Under the pieces are notes generated by a model. The model was not told where the DNA came from, did not search any database, and was given only the letters and a program-made list of their open reading frames with translations. The position numbers were made by a program, and so were the translations under genes. From Promethearchaeota archaeon (GTDB lineage: Archaea; Asgardarchaeota; Lokiarchaeia; Sigynarchaeales; SOKP01), in the NCBI GenBank assembly GCA_019057975.1, contig JAHLWJ010000211.1, forward strand, positions 1 to 7,626: 7,626 bases of DNA, read 5' to 3'. Shown here piece after piece: positions 5,884 through 7,626 of this stretch. Numbering within the stretch: position 1 is the first letter of the stretch; each line of letters starts with the position of its first letter.

Positions 5884-6783
5884 ATGGATTTAAAAAATTA
5901 TGAAGTAGTTTTATTGGGACATTTTGCCATAGATAATGATGTGGTAAATGGAGTAGGAAAAGAAGTTACCGGGAGTGCTGTATATCATGGAGCTTTTGCA
6001 CTTAAAGCAATTGGTACAAGGGTGGCAATAGTAACAAAACTTGCCAAGAAAGATTTTTCCCTATTGAGCATTTTTGAAGATGCAGGTATTACTGTATTTC
6101 CAACAGAATCGAAAGAAACAACGGGAATAAGAAATGTTTATTCAACCGATGATCCGGATAACCGCAAGAGCTATTTTATAAGGTCTGCCGGACCTTTTTG
6201 CGAAAAAGATTATCCGACTGACTTAAATGCTAAGGTTATTCATATTGCCTCATTAATGCAAAAGGAAGTTCCGGTTAACATGATAAAAAAATTATCTAAA
6301 ATCGCCGATCTTAGTATCGATGTTCAGGGATTTATGAGAACAAAGGAAGGAGATAATCTTATCTTAAAAGATTGGAAGGAAAAGGAAGAAATTATTCCCT
6401 ATTTAAAATATTTAAAAGCGGATAGTGCTGAAGCCACTATTTTGACCGGTACTTCAGATTTGCATAAAGCAGCAAAGATATTGGCACAGTTGGGAGCAAA
6501 GGAAATTATGCTTACCCATAAAGAAGGAGCACTTTTATATATAAGTGGAGAATTTTATCAAGCTTCTTTTTCCCCAAGATCCCTAAAAGGACGCAGTGGG
6601 AGAGGAGATACTTGCATTTCTACCTATATCGGAAAACGTTTTAGTTTAGAACCTTATCCCGCGCTATGTTTTGCTGCTGCTTTAACTACTCTTAAATTAG
6701 AAAAAGAAGGTCCATTTAGGGGAAATATAGAAGAGGTCGAAGCTTTAGTGAAAAAACAAAATAAAAAACAAGTACTAATTTAG
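5884..6783 (+). CDS. PfkB-family sugar kinase, TM0415-like (inositol cluster kinase)
   Basis: This 299-residue cytoplasmic kinase belongs to the ribokinase/PfkB fold. The C-terminal signature is GRSGRGDTC (236-244), with D242 as the expected catalytic base; the usual G-A-G-D is G-R-G-D here. Several stretches match my memory of Thermotoga maritima TM0415: the N-terminal GH segment (12-13), DVQGFMR (146-152), a DW..KE block (163-168), EATILTGTSDL (183-193), and GEFYQASF (222-229). That protein is encoded in the organism's inositol locus. ATG 5884 has only a weak AAAAGG (5867-5872) about 11 bases upstream, so translation may be lower than for its neighbours. It lies 53 bases after the hydrolase. 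It probably phosphorylates inositol or a keto-sugar product; which one is not visible. Family assignment is firm and orthology to TM0415 likely. Confidence 0.87.
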   Translation: MDLKNYEVVLLGHFAIDNDVVNGVGKEVTGSAVYHGAFALKAIGTRVAIVTKLAKKDFSLLSIFEDAGITVFPTESKETTGIRNVYSTDDPDNRKSYFIRSAGPFCEKDYPTDLNAKVIHIASLMQKEVPVNMIKKLSKIADLSIDVQGFMRTKEGDNLILKDWKEKEEIIPYLKYLKADSAEATILTGTSDLHKAAKILAQLGAKEIMLTHKEGALLYISGEFYQASFSPRSLKGRSGRGDTCISTYIGKRFSLEPYPALCFAAALTTLKLEKEGPFRGNIEEVEALVKKQNKKQVLI

Positions 6784-6941
6784 TAATTGTATTATAGATA
6801 TCTACTTAGATTAATAAAGAAATTATATAGATTATTAATAAATAAAGCGTGGGGATATATATTTAAGCTGTGTAATCTAATATAATATAATCTGTGTAAT
6901 TATTTATAGATTAAAAAATAACAAGAAAGGAAATGTAAATT
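6784..6941 (+). promoter_or_regulatory. Promoter/operator-like region before the dehydrogenase gene
   Basis: Two overlapping perfect -10 hexamers TATAAT lie at 6881-6886 and 6886-6891. The -35 match is weak; TTAAGC at 6863-6868 is 17 bases before the second. TAGATTA occurs at 6807-6813, 6828-6834 (21 bases apart) and 6907-6913. Its reverse complement TAATCTA is at 6873-6879, with a 6/7 match at 6888-6894. CTGTGTAAT is repeated directly at 6868-6876 and 6892-6900, flanking the -10 boxes. AAGAAAGGA (6923-6931) serves ATG 6942. The layout suggests a regulated promoter for the downstream gene. Confidence 0.5.
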
Positions 6942-7626
6942 ATGGAAAAAATTAATGTAGGTGTAATTGGCGTTGGTAGGATTGGACGGTTACATGGGCG
7001 CAATTTAAAATATCAGGTTCCTGGGGTAAAGCTGCTGGCAGTAGCTGATATATTTGAAGAGAGTGCCAGGGAAGTGGCTTCCCAATTCGAAATACCTATT
7101 GCTGAAAAAGATTATCGAGTTTTATTGGAAAATGACGATATTGATGCAGTAGTTATCTGTTCATCTACCGATACCCATGCTCAGGTAATTTCTGAGGCAG
7201 CCCAGGCAGGAAAATATATCTTCTGTGAAAAACCTATTGCTTTAGATGTAGAAAAAATTGATCAGGCTATCGCTGCTGTCAAAAAAGCAGGGGTAAAGCT
7301 ACAGGTGGGTTTCAATCGCCGCTTTGACCCCAGCTTTAGAAAAGCAAAAGAACTGGTGAAAAAAGGAACGATTGGTACCCCTCATTTAGTAAGAATAACC
7401 AGCAGGGATCCTGAACCACCGCCTATCAGTTATATTAAAGTATCCGGAGGAATCTTTTTAGATATGATGATTCACGATTTTGATATGGCTCGCTATCTTT
7501 TAGATCAAGAAGTGGTGGAGTTAATGGCGGTGGGCAACTGCTTGGTTGACCCGGCTATTGGGGAAGCAGGAGATATTGATACCGCTATAGTTACTTTGAA
7601 ATACGAAGGTGGTGCCTGGGGAACTA
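6942..7626 (+). CDS. iolG: Inositol 2-dehydrogenase-like Gfo/Idh/MocA oxidoreductase (3' end beyond window)
   Basis: The first 228 residues are visible and the frame is open to the right edge; the family is usually about 330-345 residues. The N-terminal Rossmann domain has GVGRIG (10-15) for NAD(P). Then come CEKP (95-98, K97), VGFNRRFDPSF (122-132), a proline-rich RDPEPPP stretch (155-161) leading to IKVSGG (165-170), and FLDMMIHDFDMARYL (172-186). K97, D174 and H178 match the catalytic Lys-Asp-His triad I recall for Bacillus subtilis IolG (K97, D172, H176). The RDP-PPP and FLDM-IHDFDMARYL pattern is typical of true inositol 2-dehydrogenases, which oxidise myo-inositol to scyllo-inosose with NAD. 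ATG 6942 lies 10 bases after AAGAAAGGA. A promoter-like gap precedes it, so it may also be transcribed on its own. A dehydrogenase for scyllo-inositol or another polyol remains possible. Confidence 0.9.
   Translation, partial: MEKINVGVIGVGRIGRLHGRNLKYQVPGVKLLAVADIFEESAREVASQFEIPIAEKDYRVLLENDDIDAVVICSSTDTHAQVISEAAQAGKYIFCEKPIALDVEKIDQAIAAVKKAGVKLQVGFNRRFDPSFRKAKELVKKGTIGTPHLVRITSRDPEPPPISYIKVSGGIFLDMMIHDFDMARYLLDQEVVELMAVGNCLVDPAIGEAGDIDTAIVTLKYEGGAWGT

Noticed and set aside
6768..6790. Possible terminator hairpin over the kinase stop codon (ACAA and TACTA pairing with TAGTA and TTGT, one mismatch).
   Set aside because: Stem is almost all A-T, the loop is 3 bases and no T-run follows, so intrinsic termination is unlikely.
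6933..6938. ATGTAA start-stop between the ribosome binding site and the dehydrogenase ATG; the same hexamer occurs at 960-965.
   Set aside because: The ATG at 6933 is too close to AAAGGA to be a good start, and a start-stop hexamer is expected by chance in AT-rich leaders.
7325..7334. GACCCCAGCT in the dehydrogenase gene matches the reverse complement of part of the 2288-2320 hairpin (10 bases).
   Set aside because: It encodes the conserved FDPSF segment of the dehydrogenase and has no paired arm nearby, so it is not another copy of the palindrome.

Overview
The window is AT-rich (roughly one third G+C by eye) and almost fully packed with genes on the + strand. Strong AGGAGG-type ribosome binding sites fit a low-GC bacterium. 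The solute-binding protein has an ordinary Sec signal peptide and no lipobox, which suggests a free periplasmic protein and so a cell with an outer membrane or sheath. Resemblance to Thermotoga inositol genes points towards Thermotogota, Atribacterota or similar anaerobes. This placement is inference; nothing in the window fixes the taxon.

Layout: the last 17 codons of an unknown gene (1-54); a hydroxypyruvate-isomerase-family TIM barrel (134-904); a 172-base leader with orphan Shine-Dalgarno-like sequences and an imperfect hairpin; a complete ABC importer made of a binding protein (1077-2210), two permeases (2243-3145, 3158-3991) and an ATPase (4039-5118); a metallo-beta-lactamase-fold hydrolase (5141-5830); a PfkB-family kinase (5884-6783); a 158-base promoter-like region; and the first 228 codons of an inositol 2-dehydrogenase-like Gfo/Idh/MocA enzyme (6942 to the window edge).

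Working together: this looks like an uptake-and-catabolism locus for inositol or a closely related cyclic polyol. The dehydrogenase looks like IolG. The kinase closely resembles, from memory, Thermotoga maritima TM0415, which lies in that organism's inositol cluster. The hydrolase and the TIM-barrel enzyme match, in fold, the ring-opening hydrolase and keto-sugar epimerase steps recalled from that pathway. The importer carries EAA loops of the polyamine/iron/thiamine type, not the CUT1 sugar type, so a polyol locus may be using an unexpected transporter class.

The most striking non-coding signal is a 33-base hairpin (2288-2320) with a GAAA tetraloop and a 14-bp stem. It fills exactly 11 in-frame codons of the first permease, just after the binding-protein gene. 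The 6784-6941 gap holds overlapping TATAAT hexamers and several repeated heptamers that look like operator sites. I found no mobile element, CRISPR array, tRNA or rRNA, and no clearly undescribed system.
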